NCBI RefSeq assembly: GCF_004028095.1
Contig: NZ_SBHM01000006.1
Location: 248,001-312,000 of the forward strand
From: Paenarthrobacter ureafaciens
GTDB taxonomy: Bacteria > Actinomycetota > Actinomycetes > Actinomycetales > Micrococcaceae
Length of the DNA stretch: 64,000 bases
Reading direction: 5' to 3'
The notes below the pieces were generated by a model. The model ran no database searches. It was not told the origin of the DNA and was given only the letters and a program-made list of their open reading frames with translations. Every line of letters begins with the position of its first letter. Position 1 is the first letter of the stretch. Positions 1 to 8,572 of the stretch are shown in pieces. The position numbers were made by a program, and so were the translations under genes.

Positions 1-45
1 CCCGCCCCTCGGAGTGACGAACCGTCCTGTGTATCCGGCACGAAC

Positions 46-80
46 GAAAAAGGCTCCGCTCAAATGAGCGAAGCCTTTGT
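46..80 (-). terminator. Rho-independent terminator of tRNA-Ala (first copy)
   Basis: Read on the minus strand, a 14-bp stem (AAGGCTTCGCTCAT, with one mismatch) closes a small loop and is followed by a run of five T at 46-50. It lies directly downstream of the tRNA-Ala at 87-159. Confidence 0.8.
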
Positions 81-86
81 CCGAAG

Positions 87-159
87 TGGAGCTGAGGGGA
101 CTCGAACCCCTGACCCCCTGCATGCCATGCAGGTGCGCTACCAGCTGCGCCACAGCCCC
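87..159 (-). tRNA. tRNA-Ala (GGC)
   Basis: This is a 73-nt cloverleaf on the minus strand. The acceptor arms are GGGGCTG and CAGCTCC, and the T-arm contains GGTTCGAGTCC. The anticodon stem CCTGC/GCAGG carries the loop ATGGCAT, giving anticodon GGC for alanine GCC/GCU codons. CCA is not encoded. The sequence is identical to the second copy at 335-407. Confidence 0.95.
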
Positions 160-207
160 GGACTGATTGCCTCTTGGAAGTTCCCTTCCTGCCGAAGCAA
201 CTCGTCA

Positions 208-237
208 ATACTACATACAAGTTTCCCAGATGCGAAA
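208..237 (-). promoter_or_regulatory. Promoter of tRNA-Ala (first copy)
   Basis: On the minus strand there is TTTCGC (232-237), 18 nt, then TAGTAT (208-213). The 13-mer GAGTTGCTTCGGC follows four nt after the -10 box (191-203) and is also found after the -10 of the second tRNA-Ala copy. Confidence 0.5.
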
Positions 238-285
238 TCAGGGAAGTTGATGTGGATCACACAGGCAGATTGATCCTGATACAGA

Positions 286-330
286 AAAATCCTCCCTGCC
301 CCGGACTCAGTCCGCGGTAGGGAGGATTTG
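286..330 (-). terminator. Rho-independent terminator of tRNA-Ala (second copy)
   Basis: On the minus strand, AAATCCTCCCTACCGCGGACT pairs with a matching arm ending GCAGGGAGGATTT, followed by a T run at 286-290. It lies downstream of tRNA-Ala 335-407. Confidence 0.8.
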
Positions 331-334
331 TTTG

Positions 335-407
335 TGGAGCTGAGGGGACTCGAACCCCTGACCCCCTGCATGCCATGCAGGTGCGCTACCAGCTGCGCCA
401 CAGCCCC
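335..407 (-). tRNA. tRNA-Ala (GGC), second copy
   Basis: This 73-nt minus-strand tRNA is identical over its full length to 87-159. It has anticodon GGC and no encoded CCA. Each copy has its own promoter and its own terminator, so they look like two independent units rather than one polycistronic transcript. Confidence 0.95.
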
Positions 408-464
408 ATATTCGCGTTGTTCGGTTTCAGGCCTTTCAGCTCTTCCGGCCGAAGCAACTCAAAT

Positions 465-494
465 ATCTTAGAACAGCGTTTTCGGTAATTCCAA
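465..494 (-). promoter_or_regulatory. Promoter of tRNA-Ala (second copy)
   Basis: On the minus strand there is TTGGAA (489-494), an 18-nt spacer, then TAAGAT (465-470). The leader after the -10 box contains GAGTTGCTTCGGC (448-460), as in the first copy. Confidence 0.6.
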
Positions 495-520
495 ATCGGG
501 CATATTCCGAGGTGAAAGCG

Positions 521-928
521 TTAGCTGAGCTCGGACTCGTCACCCGATGCAGCCTTAGCCGATGCGTCGTCGCCGAGTTCAAGGTCAACCACAGGGCAGT
601 CCTTCCAGAGGCGCTCCAAAGCATAGAACACGCGGTCTTCGGCATGCTGGACGTGGATGACGATGTCCGCGTAGTCGAGCAGCACCCAACGGCCTTCGGA
701 ACGGCCCTCGCGGCGCACCGGGCGGAGATCCTGCTTCAGCAGTTCCTCTTCGATCCCGTCAACGATTGCATTGACCTGGCGTTCCGTGGGCGCGGAAGCG
801 ATCAGGAAGATATCGGTCAGCGCCAGGCGCTCACTGACGTCCAGGGCAACGATGTCCTCGGCCAGCTTCTCGGCCGCGGCGCGCGCAGCGTGGCGGGCGA
901 GGGTAATGGATTGTTCGTGTGCAGACAA
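521..928 (-). CDS. rsfS: Ribosomal silencing factor RsfS
   Basis: The 135-aa protein belongs to the RsfS/Iojap/YbeB family, which binds ribosomal protein L14 and blocks 30S-50S joining when nutrients are scarce. Typical family stretches are visible: VALDVSERLALTDIFLIAS, TERQVNAIVDGIEEEL and GRWVLLDYADIVIHV. The frame is open up to 970, but I choose the TTG at 928 because AAGGAG sits 5 nt upstream of it and the family usually begins close to this point. The last ~15 residues are an acidic, alanine-rich tail. It is the last gene of a minus-strand run nadD - tail-anchored protein - rsfS, an order common in Actinobacteria. The function is well established for the family; the exact start is inferred. 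Confidence 0.92.
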   Translation of the reverse strand: MSAHEQSITLARHAARAAAEKLAEDIVALDVSERLALTDIFLIASAPTERQVNAIVDGIEEELLKQDLRPVRREGRSEGRWVLLDYADIVIHVQHAEDRVFYALERLWKDCPVVDLELGDDASAKAASGDESELS

Positions 929-988
929 AGGTACTCCTTGTTGTGGCCGAACGGCCGCTATTTGTGGCAAACGCCGTTGTCAGCGGGT

Positions 989-2344
989 CTAGCCGCTGGT
1001 GATCATGATGATGCCGACGATCAGGGCGATAAGCCCAGCCGCCAGGACGCCGTACTGCAACAACCTGTTGCGCTGCGCACGGGCCAAACCTGCGGTGCCG
1101 GCATCGAGGGGGTCGAGCCCATAGGCTGTGCTCGCGGACACCGGCGCCCGCTCGGCGTCCTGCCCGGATTCGACGACGGAAGTGCGCTTGCGGGCGTTCC
1201 GCGCCACAGCCTCCGCGCGGGCCAGTACACCTGCACGGCCCCGGGGATTCCGGGCGGGCCCCTGCTTGGTTTCGGTCGTCGGGTTGGGAGAGGTAACGAG
1301 CGGCACGAAAGTGGTGTTCGGCCGCTTCATCACCGGACGTTCCACTCCCGGAACCTTCACGAATTCCAAAGGGGTGACCATGGCCAGGTTGTTCGCCGTC
1401 GACGGCCCGGAATCGAGGGTCGGAGACTTTGCCGCAGATTGCTTAGCTGCGGCAGGTTTGCCCTGGTCCCCGGATTTCTCCTGCCGTGCCTGTTCAGCCA
1501 GCTTCTGCTTGGCGGCGGCACGCTTATTGAGGACGGCAGCCCGCTCCGCCAGAGCGATCTGCTGCGCCAGAACCTCAGGATCCACGGCAAGGGGGTCCTG
1601 CTCGGCGATGTGCTCCAGTTTGGACGTCTGGTTCTGCACCTGCGCGGCAATCAACTCGCGGACGGCGAGGGCCTGTTCGACCGACATATCCGCCTCGGCC
1701 GGCGCGGATCCGGGCGTTTCAGGCGCTGGTTTTCCAACCCCTGGCTTTTCCTCGGCCGGCGTCGCAGTTCCCGACGTCGCAGCGCCCGGCTTGGCAGCGC
1801 CCGGCTTGGCCGGGGCGCCAGGGGCCGATATGCCCTTCACGTCTTCCTTGGCTACGCCTGCGGACGTAGAACCCGCTGGCGGAACAATGGGGTTGGCCGA
1901 CGTCGCCATCTCGGCCTGCAACTGTTGCAGGCGAAGCTGCCTACGCGTGGGCGGACCACCGCCGGAAAGCTGCTCTTCCTTGTCAGCCAGTTCCTTGATG
2001 GCGCGCAACGCTGCACGGTCGCGGGCGCGGATCTGCGAGGAACGTTCGGCCGCGGCCGACGAGACGGCATCAACCGGGGCATCGGCGGCCCGACGATTCC
2101 GTGCAACACCTGCTGGGCGGTTGGCCTGTTGCTGCTGGGCGGGCTTCGCTTCAGCCGTCTGGGCCCGGGCAGGACTGGCCACGGCAGGCTGGGCTTTAGC
2201 GGGCTGGGCTTGAGCGGGTTGGGCTTGAGCAAGCTTAGCTTGGGCAGGCTGGGCTTCAGCCGGCGCCGAAGCTTGCGCCTGCTCTTCCCGGGCACGTCGA
2301 AGTTCGCGCCTGCTGCGGATGGGTCGCTGTTCCTGGCTGCTCAT
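989..2344 (-). CDS. Disordered, Ala/Pro/Lys/Gln-rich protein with one C-terminal membrane segment
   Basis: This 451-aa protein is of unknown function. The first ~30 residues are rich in Arg and Glu. Residues ~30-75 are low complexity built on a degenerate A-Q/K-P/L-A unit, and the DNA at ~2190-2260 shows the matching repeats. The middle is charged and helical (EQALAVRELIAAQVQNQTSK, ALAERAAVLNKRAAAKQKLA). The last ~25 residues form a single hydrophobic helix (YGVLAAGLIALIVGIIMI) followed by TSG, so a tail-anchored topology with a large cytoplasmic part is likely. It starts 8 nt after the nadD stop, without a clear Shine-Dalgarno site, so it is probably translationally coupled. Relatives at this position occur in Arthrobacter genomes as hypothetical proteins. 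No enzyme motif is visible. Confidence 0.8.
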   Translation of the reverse strand: MSSQEQRPIRSRRELRRAREEQAQASAPAEAQPAQAKLAQAQPAQAQPAKAQPAVASPARAQTAEAKPAQQQQANRPAGVARNRRAADAPVDAVSSAAAERSSQIRARDRAALRAIKELADKEEQLSGGGPPTRRQLRLQQLQAEMATSANPIVPPAGSTSAGVAKEDVKGISAPGAPAKPGAAKPGAATSGTATPAEEKPGVGKPAPETPGSAPAEADMSVEQALAVRELIAAQVQNQTSKLEHIAEQDPLAVDPEVLAQQIALAERAAVLNKRAAAKQKLAEQARQEKSGDQGKPAAAKQSAAKSPTLDSGPSTANNLAMVTPLEFVKVPGVERPVMKRPNTTFVPLVTSPNPTTETKQGPARNPRGRAGVLARAEAVARNARKRTSVVESGQDAERAPVSASTAYGLDPLDAGTAGLARAQRNRLLQYGVLAAGLIALIVGIIMITSG

Positions 2345-2351
2345 TAAAAAC

Positions 2352-2984
2352 TCATTCAGTACGTGCTTGGTCGTCTGATCCGGTCAGTGCTGGTGCCAAC
2401 TCTGCTGCGTCCGGGTGCGGTGCGTACAACCCGTACTTGGCGATGTACTGTACAACCCCGTCAGGTACCAGGTACCAGACCGGGTTGCCCTCGTTCACGC
2501 GGTTTCGGCAATCGGTGGACGAGATGGCCATGGCAGGTACCTCAAGGAGGCTGACATCCTCATCCCGTCCAAGGTTGTGCAACTCGTGCCCCGGCCTGGT
2601 GACGCCCACGAAGTGCGCCAGGGACCACAGTTCGTCCACATCTTTCCAGGACAGGATTTGCGCCAGTGCGTCCGCGCCGGTGATGAAGAACAGGTCGGCA
2701 TCGGGGCGCTGCTCGCGGAGGTCACGGAGGGTGTCAATGGTGTACGTCGGACCGGGCCGGTCAACGTCCACCCGGCTCACCGTGAAGCGGGGATTGGATG
2801 CCGTGGCGATCACCGTCATCAAGTACCTGTGCTCAGGCTTGCTGACCTCTTTGTTCGACTTCTGCCACGGTTGTCCCGTAGGCACGAACACGACTTCGTC
2901 CAAAGCGAACTTGGCCGCAACCTCACTGGCAGCCACAAGGTGACCGTGATGGATGGGATCAAACGTTCCACCCATCACGCCCAA
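2352..2984 (-). CDS. nadD: Nicotinate-nucleotide adenylyltransferase
   Basis: NadD transfers AMP from ATP to nicotinate mononucleotide to give deamido-NAD in the cytoplasmic NAD pathway. The N-terminal nucleotidyltransferase signature [11 protein letters not shown] is at residues 5-15, and SSTDCRNRV near residue 155 matches the second ATP-binding motif (usually ISSTxIR). The 210-aa length is normal. The start is uncertain: ATG 2984 follows in-frame GTG 2987 and TTG 2993, and relatives often carry a few more residues before GVMGGTF. The gene heads nadD - tail-anchored protein - rsfS. The C-terminal ~20 residues are a variable tail. Confidence 0.93.
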   Translation of the reverse strand: MGVMGGTFDPIHHGHLVAASEVAAKFALDEVVFVPTGQPWQKSNKEVSKPEHRYLMTVIATASNPRFTVSRVDVDRPGPTYTIDTLRDLREQRPDADLFFITGADALAQILSWKDVDELWSLAHFVGVTRPGHELHNLGRDEDVSLLEVPAMAISSTDCRNRVNEGNPVWYLVPDGVVQYIAKYGLYAPHPDAAELAPALTGSDDQARTE

Positions 2985-3030
2985 GCGGAGCCTGCGCTCC
3001 GAATCCCCGCGCGGTGTTGCAGCGATGATG

Positions 3031-3267
3031 TTAGTGGCCTGCGTGGTGGGTGTGCTTGTTGGGGTGCTGGCGGTGCGGGTCCGCGTGCTCCTCGACGGCC
3101 TCGTGGCGGTTACCGAGGTTGGTGTAGGAAAGAGTCACAAACATGAGGACAAGCAGGATGGCGAACATCACGATCCCGAAGACCCACGGCTCGGCCCAGA
3201 GCGGAGCGGGCTCGTGGCCGCCTTCAGTTTGGGCGGCAATGGACGTGGCGATCTGCTGAAACAGCAT
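3031..3267 (-). CDS. Small single-pass membrane protein with His-rich tail
   Basis: This 78-aa protein is of unknown function. Residues ~28-48 ([20 protein letters not shown]) form one transmembrane helix. The C-terminal tail is hydrophilic and rich in histidine (seven His in the last ~18 residues), which might bind metal. The ATG at 3267 has a strong GGGGAGAAG site directly in front of it. The gene lies between proA and nadD and is read in the same direction. Codon use and the site make it a real gene; its role is not known to me. Confidence 0.75.
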
Positions 3268-3297
3268 CTTCTCCCCTAGTTGGTTCTCAAGAAATGA

Positions 3298-3320
3298 CGA
3301 CGGCGGGCGTTCCCGCCGTT
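3298..3320 (-). terminator. Hairpin after proA, weak terminator or attenuator
   Basis: A 9-bp GC-rich stem (AACGGCGGG/CCCGCCGTC on the minus strand) closes a 4-nt loop 30 nt after the proA stop. It is followed only by a loosely T-rich stretch, so termination may be partial. Confidence 0.4.
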
Positions 3321-3349
3321 CCGGACTTCTGTTCTATGTTACAGCGTTG

Positions 3350-4714
3350 CTAGCTGCGGACCTGGCCCTCGCCTTGGACGATCCACTTGGTGGTGGTCAG
3401 TTCCGTCAGGCCCATGGGTCCGCGGGCATGCAGCTTCTGGGTGGAAATGCCTACCTCGGCACCAAGGCCGAGTTCCCCGCCGTCGGTGAACCGCGTGGAC
3501 GCGTTGACGATCACTGCAGCAGAATCCACTTCCGCAATGAACTTCTCGGCATTGGCGAGGTTATTGGTGAGGATGGCCTCCGTGTGCCCCGTGGTCCAGG
3601 TACGGATGTGCTTGACCGCTTCGTCCAGGGAGTCCACCATGGCAACGGCCAGGTCCAGATCCATGTATTCGGTAGCCCAGTCCTCGTCGTCCGCGGGCAC
3701 CGTTTCGACGTCGGGGCCCAAGGCAGCAGCAATGCGTTCGTCAACATGAAGCCTGACGCCGGCTGACCGCAGCGCCTTCGCCACAGCAGGGAGCACACTG
3801 GCGCCCGAGTGAACCAACAGCGTTTCCACCGTGTTGCAGACGCTGGGCCGCTGGGTCTTGGCGTTCAGCAGGATCTCCACCGCCATCTTTTCCGAGGCGG
3901 ATTCATCGATGAAAATGTGGACGTTCCCTTCACCCGTCTCAATGACAGGCACGGAAGAGTTGGTCACCACGGTCTGGATGAGGTCACGCCCACCACGCGG
4001 GATGAGTACATCCACCTTGCCACGGGCACGCATCAGGACGTTGGCGCCTTCGCGGCCGAACTGGTCCACGGTTTGGACAGCATCCGCCGGAAGCCCTACG
4101 GAATCCAGGGCTTCACGCAAGATGCGCACAAGCGCCTCGTTGGTATGGGCAGCGGCCGAGCCACCGCGGAGGATCACGGCGTTGCCGCTCTTGAGGGCCA
4201 ATCCGGCAATGTCCACGGTGACGTTCGGGCGGGCCTCGTAGATTGCGGCCACAACCCCCATGGGTACGTTCACCTGGCGCAGGCGCAAACCGTTGGGCAG
4301 GGTCTGGCCGCGGACCACGTTGCCCACGGGATCCGGGAGGCCTGCGAGGTTCTCCAAAGCCGCAACGAGTCCCTCAATGCGTGCAGGCGTCAGGGTAAGC
4401 CGGTCAAGGAGGGCAGCGGAGGTGCCGTTGGCCTTGCCTGCGGCGACGTCTTTGGCGTTGGCCTCCAGGACCTGCTTCTGCTGCTCCAGCAAGGCTGCTC
4501 CGATGGCACGGAGCGCGCGGTCCTTCCAGGCCCGGTTGGCTTGACTCATGCGGCGGGCAGCCTTGCGGGACCGGTCGGCGATCGCGTAGACCGCGCTTTG
4601 GACATCTTCGGGCGTAACCGGGACAGCGCCTGCCACGGGGCTTGCCGGCGTCTGGCCGGAAGCACCGGAAACGTCGGAAGTCACAAGGGCATCAGGGGTC
4701 AGCGCTTCAGTCAT
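3350..4714 (-). CDS. proA: Glutamate-5-semialdehyde dehydrogenase (gamma-glutamyl phosphate reductase)
   Basis: ProA reduces gamma-glutamyl phosphate to glutamate semialdehyde with NADPH, the second step of proline synthesis. The aldehyde dehydrogenase-like fold is clear from VTVDIAGLALKSGNAVILRGGSAA, LIPRGGRDLI and the catalytic cysteine in RPSVCNTVETLLVH. The 454-aa length includes a ~30-residue non-conserved N-terminal extension before the conserved core, which is common in actinobacteria. The start ATG overlaps the end of proB by 4 nt (4711-4714), which indicates translational coupling in an obgE-proB-proA operon. Confidence 0.95.
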   Translation of the reverse strand: MTEALTPDALVTSDVSGASGQTPASPVAGAVPVTPEDVQSAVYAIADRSRKAARRMSQANRAWKDRALRAIGAALLEQQKQVLEANAKDVAAGKANGTSAALLDRLTLTPARIEGLVAALENLAGLPDPVGNVVRGQTLPNGLRLRQVNVPMGVVAAIYEARPNVTVDIAGLALKSGNAVILRGGSAAAHTNEALVRILREALDSVGLPADAVQTVDQFGREGANVLMRARGKVDVLIPRGGRDLIQTVVTNSSVPVIETGEGNVHIFIDESASEKMAVEILLNAKTQRPSVCNTVETLLVHSGASVLPAVAKALRSAGVRLHVDERIAAALGPDVETVPADDEDWATEYMDLDLAVAMVDSLDEAVKHIRTWTTGHTEAILTNNLANAEKFIAEVDSAAVIVNASTRFTDGGELGLGAEVGISTQKLHARGPMGLTELTTTKWIVQGEGQVRS

Positions 4715-5889
4715 GCTCCAAGTTTAGATGAGCGGGGCGCGCGCACGAGCACCAAGTCATCAACATGAACAACTTCACGGTCATAGCCGCGGCCCAAGGC
4801 TTGACCCAGTTCCTGCGTGGTGCGCCCGAGCATGCGGGGAAGCTCCTCGGAGGAATAGTTGACCAGGCCACGGGCGACGACTGTTCCGTCCAGGCCCACC
4901 ATCTCCACGGGGTCGCCGGCTTCGAATTCGCCTGTGATGTTCGAAATGCCCGCGGGCAGGAGTGACCTGTGCCTGTCGCGCACGGCCTTCACTGCGCCGT
5001 CGTCGAGCACCAGGCGTCCCCGGACAGTGGCAAGGTGGGCCAGCCACAAAAGCCGGACCGGCTTGCGGTTGCCGTTCACCGCGAACCAGGTTCCAACGTC
5101 CTCGCCCGCGAGGGCGGCTGCGGCGTTGGCGGTGGACGTCACCAAGGCGTGGATTCCGGAGCTTGCGGCGATGGAGGCAGCCTCAACCTTGGTCATCATC
5201 CCGCCGGTACCCACTCCGGCTTTGCCGGCCTTGCCGATGGTGATGCCTTCCAGGTCCTGCGCTCCGCGCACCAGGGAAATGCGCTTCGCACCGTGGGCGG
5301 GCGGCCCGTCATAGACGGCGTCGACGTCGGACAGGAGCACCAAGGCATCGGCGCGCACCAAGTGGGCCACCAAGGCCGCAAGGCGGTCGTTGTCGCCAAA
5401 GCGGATTTCGTGCGTTGCGACGGTGTCGTTCTCATTGACCACCGGAACGACTCCGAGGTTCAGCAGCCTGTTCAGGGCACGGAAAGCATTGGTGTGCTGG
5501 GTCCGGCGCATCAGGTCGTCTGCGGTGAGCAGGACTTGGCTGACGGTGACTCCGTGGGCGTTGAACGCCTGCGTGTACCGCGCCATCAACAGCCCCTGCC
5601 CAACACTCGCGGCAGCCTGCTGGGTGGCCAGGTCCTTGGGACGCTTGGCCAGGCCCAGGGGCGCCAGCCCCGCCGCGATGGCACCGGAGGAAACCAGGAT
5701 GATCTCCGCACCGGCATTGCGCTTCCCTGCCAGGGCATTCACCAAAGCGGTAAGCGACTTCTCGGAAATACCGCCCTTGATGCTGGTCAGCGACGAGGAA
5801 CCCACCTTGACGACGATGCGCTTGGCTTCGGCAAGCTCGCGGCGCTGGTGGAGGCCTGCTTCCGGTGCTTCGAAAGTGCTAGTCGTCAT
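4711..5889 (-). CDS. proB: Glutamate 5-kinase
   Basis: ProB phosphorylates L-glutamate and is the feedback-controlled first enzyme of proline synthesis. The amino-acid kinase domain begins with [12 protein letters not shown] and continues through [12 protein letters not shown] and the NENDTVA region. The C-terminal ~80 residues form the PUA domain ([13 protein letters not shown] onward). The frame is open to 6111, but the ATG at 5889 gives the normal 392-aa length and overlaps the obgE stop by 11 nt, so translation is probably coupled to obgE. The extra upstream residues are a shadow of obgE. Confidence 0.95.
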   Translation of the reverse strand: MTTSTFEAPEAGLHQRRELAEAKRIVVKVGSSSLTSIKGGISEKSLTALVNALAGKRNAGAEIILVSSGAIAAGLAPLGLAKRPKDLATQQAAASVGQGLLMARYTQAFNAHGVTVSQVLLTADDLMRRTQHTNAFRALNRLLNLGVVPVVNENDTVATHEIRFGDNDRLAALVAHLVRADALVLLSDVDAVYDGPPAHGAKRISLVRGAQDLEGITIGKAGKAGVGTGGMMTKVEAASIAASSGIHALVTSTANAAAALAGEDVGTWFAVNGNRKPVRLLWLAHLATVRGRLVLDDGAVKAVRDRHRSLLPAGISNITGEFEAGDPVEMVGLDGTVVARGLVNYSSEELPRMLGRTTQELGQALGRGYDREVVHVDDLVLVRAPRSSKLGA

Positions 5890-7465
5890 CACCGTTGTCC
5901 AGGTTGCTTTCCTTGACGGTTTGGGCACGACGGCGGCTGGCGGATTCCGTCCAGATGCCCGCCTTCCGCTCGGCTTCCAGTTCGGCGCGCGCGGCAGCCT
6001 TGGCCTCGCGGCGCTCAAGCTGCTCCTCACGCTTCTGGGCACGGGTGGGACGATCGCCGATGTCGGCGATGCGGATGTCCGTGCCGCGCGGAGTGGCAAG
6101 GAGTTCGGCACCGGCCATCATGGTGGGTTCCCAGTCGAAGACGACGCCGTCGTCTTCGCCGATCACCACGGTGTCTCCGGGCTTGGCCCCGACCTTGAAG
6201 AGTTCGGTTTCCACGCCCAGCTTGGCAAGGCGGTCGGCGAGGTAGCCGATAGCTTCCTCGTTGGTGAAATCGGTCTGCTTGACCCAGCGCACGGGCTTTT
6301 CACCCAGGACGCGGAAGAGCGGCTCAAGGTTCTTCTCCTCGCGGCGGATCCGGAAACCGGCCTCGTTGACGGCGCGCGGCCGCAGGACCTGCGGGGCAAC
6401 CTTGGGCGGTGCAGCCTTGACGGCGTCACGGGCAGCCTTGACGATCTCGGCCATGGCGAAACTGAGCGGGCGCAGGCCTTCGCGGCTGGTGGCCGATACT
6501 TCGAAGACGCGGTAGCCGCGGGCTTCGAGGTCCGGCCTGACGAATTCGGCCATGTCCTTGCCGTCCGGCAGATCCACCTTGTTGAGCACCACCAGCTTGG
6601 GGCGTTCGTTCAGGGGAACCACTTCCCCGTCCACTCCCGCGTAGCTCATGTCAACGGCGTACTTCTCAAGTTCCGCTTCAATGATGGCGAGGTCGGACAG
6701 CGGGTCCCGGTCCGATTCGAGCGTTCCGCAGTCCAGCACGTGCACCAGCGCAGCGCAACGTTCGACGTGGCGGAGGAAGTTGTGGCCAAGGCCGCGGCCC
6801 TCGCTGGCGCCTTCGATGAGCCCGGGCACGTCCGCGATGGTGAAACGCACGTCGCCGGCCTGGACCACGCCCAGGTTAGGCACCAACGTGGTGAAGGGGT
6901 AGTCGGCAATCTTGGGCCGGGCTGCCGACATCGCGGCAATCAGGCTTGATTTTCCGGCAGAAGGGAAACCGACCAGGGCGATGTCGGCGATGGACTTCAG
7001 CTCCAGGACGATGTCGCTGGATTCTCCCTCGATTCCCAGGAGGGCGAACCCCGGAGCGCGGCGCTTTTGCGAGGAGAGTGCTGCGTTGCCCAGTCCCCCG
7101 ATGCCACCGGCAGCTGCAACGAACTCGGTGCCTTCTCCGACCAGGTCTGCCAGGACCTTTCCGTCCTTGGTCTTGACTACCGTGCCGTCAGGAACGGGAA
7201 GAACCAGTGTTTCCCCGTTCTTGCCGTCACGCCAATCACCCATGCCAGGGCCGCCGTTGGTGGCGTGGCGGTGAGGGGCATGGTGGTAATCAAGGAGCGT
7301 GGTGGTCTGGCTCGAGACACGGAGGATGACGTCGCCGCCATTGCCGCCATTGCCGCCGTCGGGCCCGCCCAGCGGCTTGAACTTCTCGCGCTTGACGGAG
7401 ACACAGCCATGGCCGCCGGTACCGCCTGATACGTGCAGGACTACCCGGTCTACAAAGCTCGCCAC
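5879..7465 (-). CDS. obgE: GTPase ObgE/CgtA
   Basis: Obg is an essential GTPase that works in 50S subunit maturation and the stringent response. The 528-aa protein has the glycine-rich Obg fold (residues ~2-160, [14 protein letters not shown]), the G domain with G1 GFPSAGKSS (~166-174), DVPGLIEGA and NKVDLPD, then the C-terminal OCT domain ([17 protein letters not shown]) and a charged tail. I choose GTG 7465, eight codons inside the longest frame, because GAGGAG lies 6 nt before it and the product then begins with the family-typical [11 protein letters not shown]. It follows rpmA and precedes proB. Confidence 0.96.
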
Positions 7466-7552
7466 GTGAATCTCCTCTATTGCTGTCAACAGCGCGAACG
7501 CCTTGCCCAGTGCGCCTGGCGCCCTGAACGATTGTAATGCGGTTAAAAGAAC

Positions 7553-7582
7553 AGTGGAGCGGACCTGTTGGCCCGCTCCACC
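7553..7582 (-). terminator. Hairpin between rpmA and obgE
   Basis: On the minus strand, GTGGAGCGG pairs with CCGCTCCAC around a short loop, followed by TGTTCTTTT. Its position suggests partial termination that lowers obgE relative to the ribosomal protein genes. Confidence 0.55.
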
Positions 7583-7598
7583 GGTTCAGAAAGTGTTG

Positions 7599-7862
7599 TT
7601 ACTCTGCGGCAGCAGCAGCAACGATGTTCACCACGCGACGGCCACGGCGAGTACCGAACTCAACCGCACCGGCTTCGAGGGCGAACAGGGTGTCGTCGCC
7701 ACCGCGACCGACGCCTGCACCGGGGTGGAAGTGGGTGCCACGCTGGCGAACGATGATTTCGCCTGCGGAAACTACCTGGCCACCGAAACGCTTGACGCCG
7801 AGGCGCTGTGCGTTGGAGTCACGACCGTTGCGAGTGGAGCTCGCGCCTTTTTTGTGTGCCAT
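7599..7862 (-). CDS. rpmA: 50S ribosomal protein L27
   Basis: L27 reaches the peptidyl transferase centre of the 50S subunit. The 87-aa sequence begins [20 protein letters not shown] with the conserved GVKRFGGQ and [20 protein letters not shown] stretches. There is no cleavable N-terminal extension of the Firmicutes type. A GAGGCAGG site precedes the ATG by 7 nt. It lies 58 nt after rplU in the usual rplU-rpmA-obgE order. Confidence 0.97.
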   Translation of the reverse strand: MAHKKGASSTRNGRDSNAQRLGVKRFGGQVVSAGEIIVRQRGTHFHPGAGVGRGGDDTLFALEAGAVEFGTRRGRRVVNIVAAAAAE

Positions 7863-7920
7863 GTGAAATGCCTGCCTCTAAATTTCTGGGGAAACTGAAA
7901 TCTGAACTACGTAACGGACG

Positions 7921-8229
7921 TTACGCGATGCTCGTGATCTTGATCTTGGTCAGTTCCTGACGGTGACCCTGGCGCTTCTTGTAGCCGGTCTTGTTCTTGA
8001 ACTTCTGGATGACAATCTTGGGACCGCGGAGGTCTTCCAGGATCTCAGCCGTGACCTTCACCTTGGCCAGGTCCGCAGCAGCGGAGGTGACCTTGTCGCC
8101 GTCAACCAGGAGCAAGGCGGGCAGCTCAAGCGTGCTGCCGGCTCCACCGGGGACGCGGTTCAGAGTTACGTAGTCTCCAACGGAAACCTTTTCTTGGCGG
8201 CCGCCTGCGCGGACAATCGCGTACACCAC
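7921..8229 (-). CDS. rplU: 50S ribosomal protein L21
   Basis: L21 binds 23S rRNA. The signature region [23 protein letters not shown] is near the C-terminus, and the protein begins [20 protein letters not shown] choose the GTG at 8229 (102 aa), which matches the normal family N-terminus. A GTG four codons upstream is possible, but the only purine-rich site would then overlap it. The gene is first in its operon and has a ~180-nt leader. Confidence 0.95.
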   Translation of the reverse strand: MVYAIVRAGGRQEKVSVGDYVTLNRVPGGAGSTLELPALLLVDGDKVTSAAADLAKVKVTAEILEDLRGPKIVIQKFKNKTGYKKRQGHRQELTKIKITSIA

Positions 8230-8407
8230 TTGGGTACTCACTTCTCTCGACGTTTCTTACTAAATTTGCGTGCGGAACCCCGAACCGGAATCAGGCCTGG
8301 TTCACGCTGTGCCTCAACGCCGTGGACTTCAGATCGAAGCCCGCGAGTCATCCCATGAACAATTCCAAGGGGCATAACCCAAGTGTTGGCGTAAGCACCG
8401 AAGATCA
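8230..8407 (-). promoter_or_regulatory. Long untranslated leader of rplU
   Basis: About 180 nt separate the proposed -10 box from the rplU start. No conserved protein is visible in it, although one frame is open (8238-8477). Long leaders before ribosomal protein operons often carry autoregulatory structures. I recognise no known class here. Confidence 0.35.
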
Positions 8408-8437
8408 AGATTACGCTAGTTTGACCTTCAGCTGCAA
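8408..8437 (-). promoter_or_regulatory. Candidate rplU promoter
   Basis: On the minus strand there is TTGCAG (8432-8437), an 18-nt spacer, then TAATCT (8408-8413). It is the best match upstream of rplU, in the 343-bp interval between rplU and the ThiD-TenA gene. Confidence 0.4.
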
Positions 8438-8572
8438 ATGAGGCCGGGTCCGGAAGCCACCACGTGACGCTTGTCACCAGTAGGAACGGACGTTCCCGGC
8501 ACCGTGCCCATACAGCTTACAGCCTCTACGTGGCCTTGCCGTTGATTTCCCGTCCGACGCGCGGCGTCCGTG

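Noticed and set aside
512..2347. Long plus-strand frame (611 codons) opposite rsfS and the tail-anchored protein
   Set aside because: It is a GC-rich shadow of two better supported minus-strand genes and has no recognisable protein features.
8238..8477. Open frame of 79 codons in the rplU leader
   Set aside because: No ribosome site, no recognisable family, and it runs across the proposed promoter and into the rplU leader.
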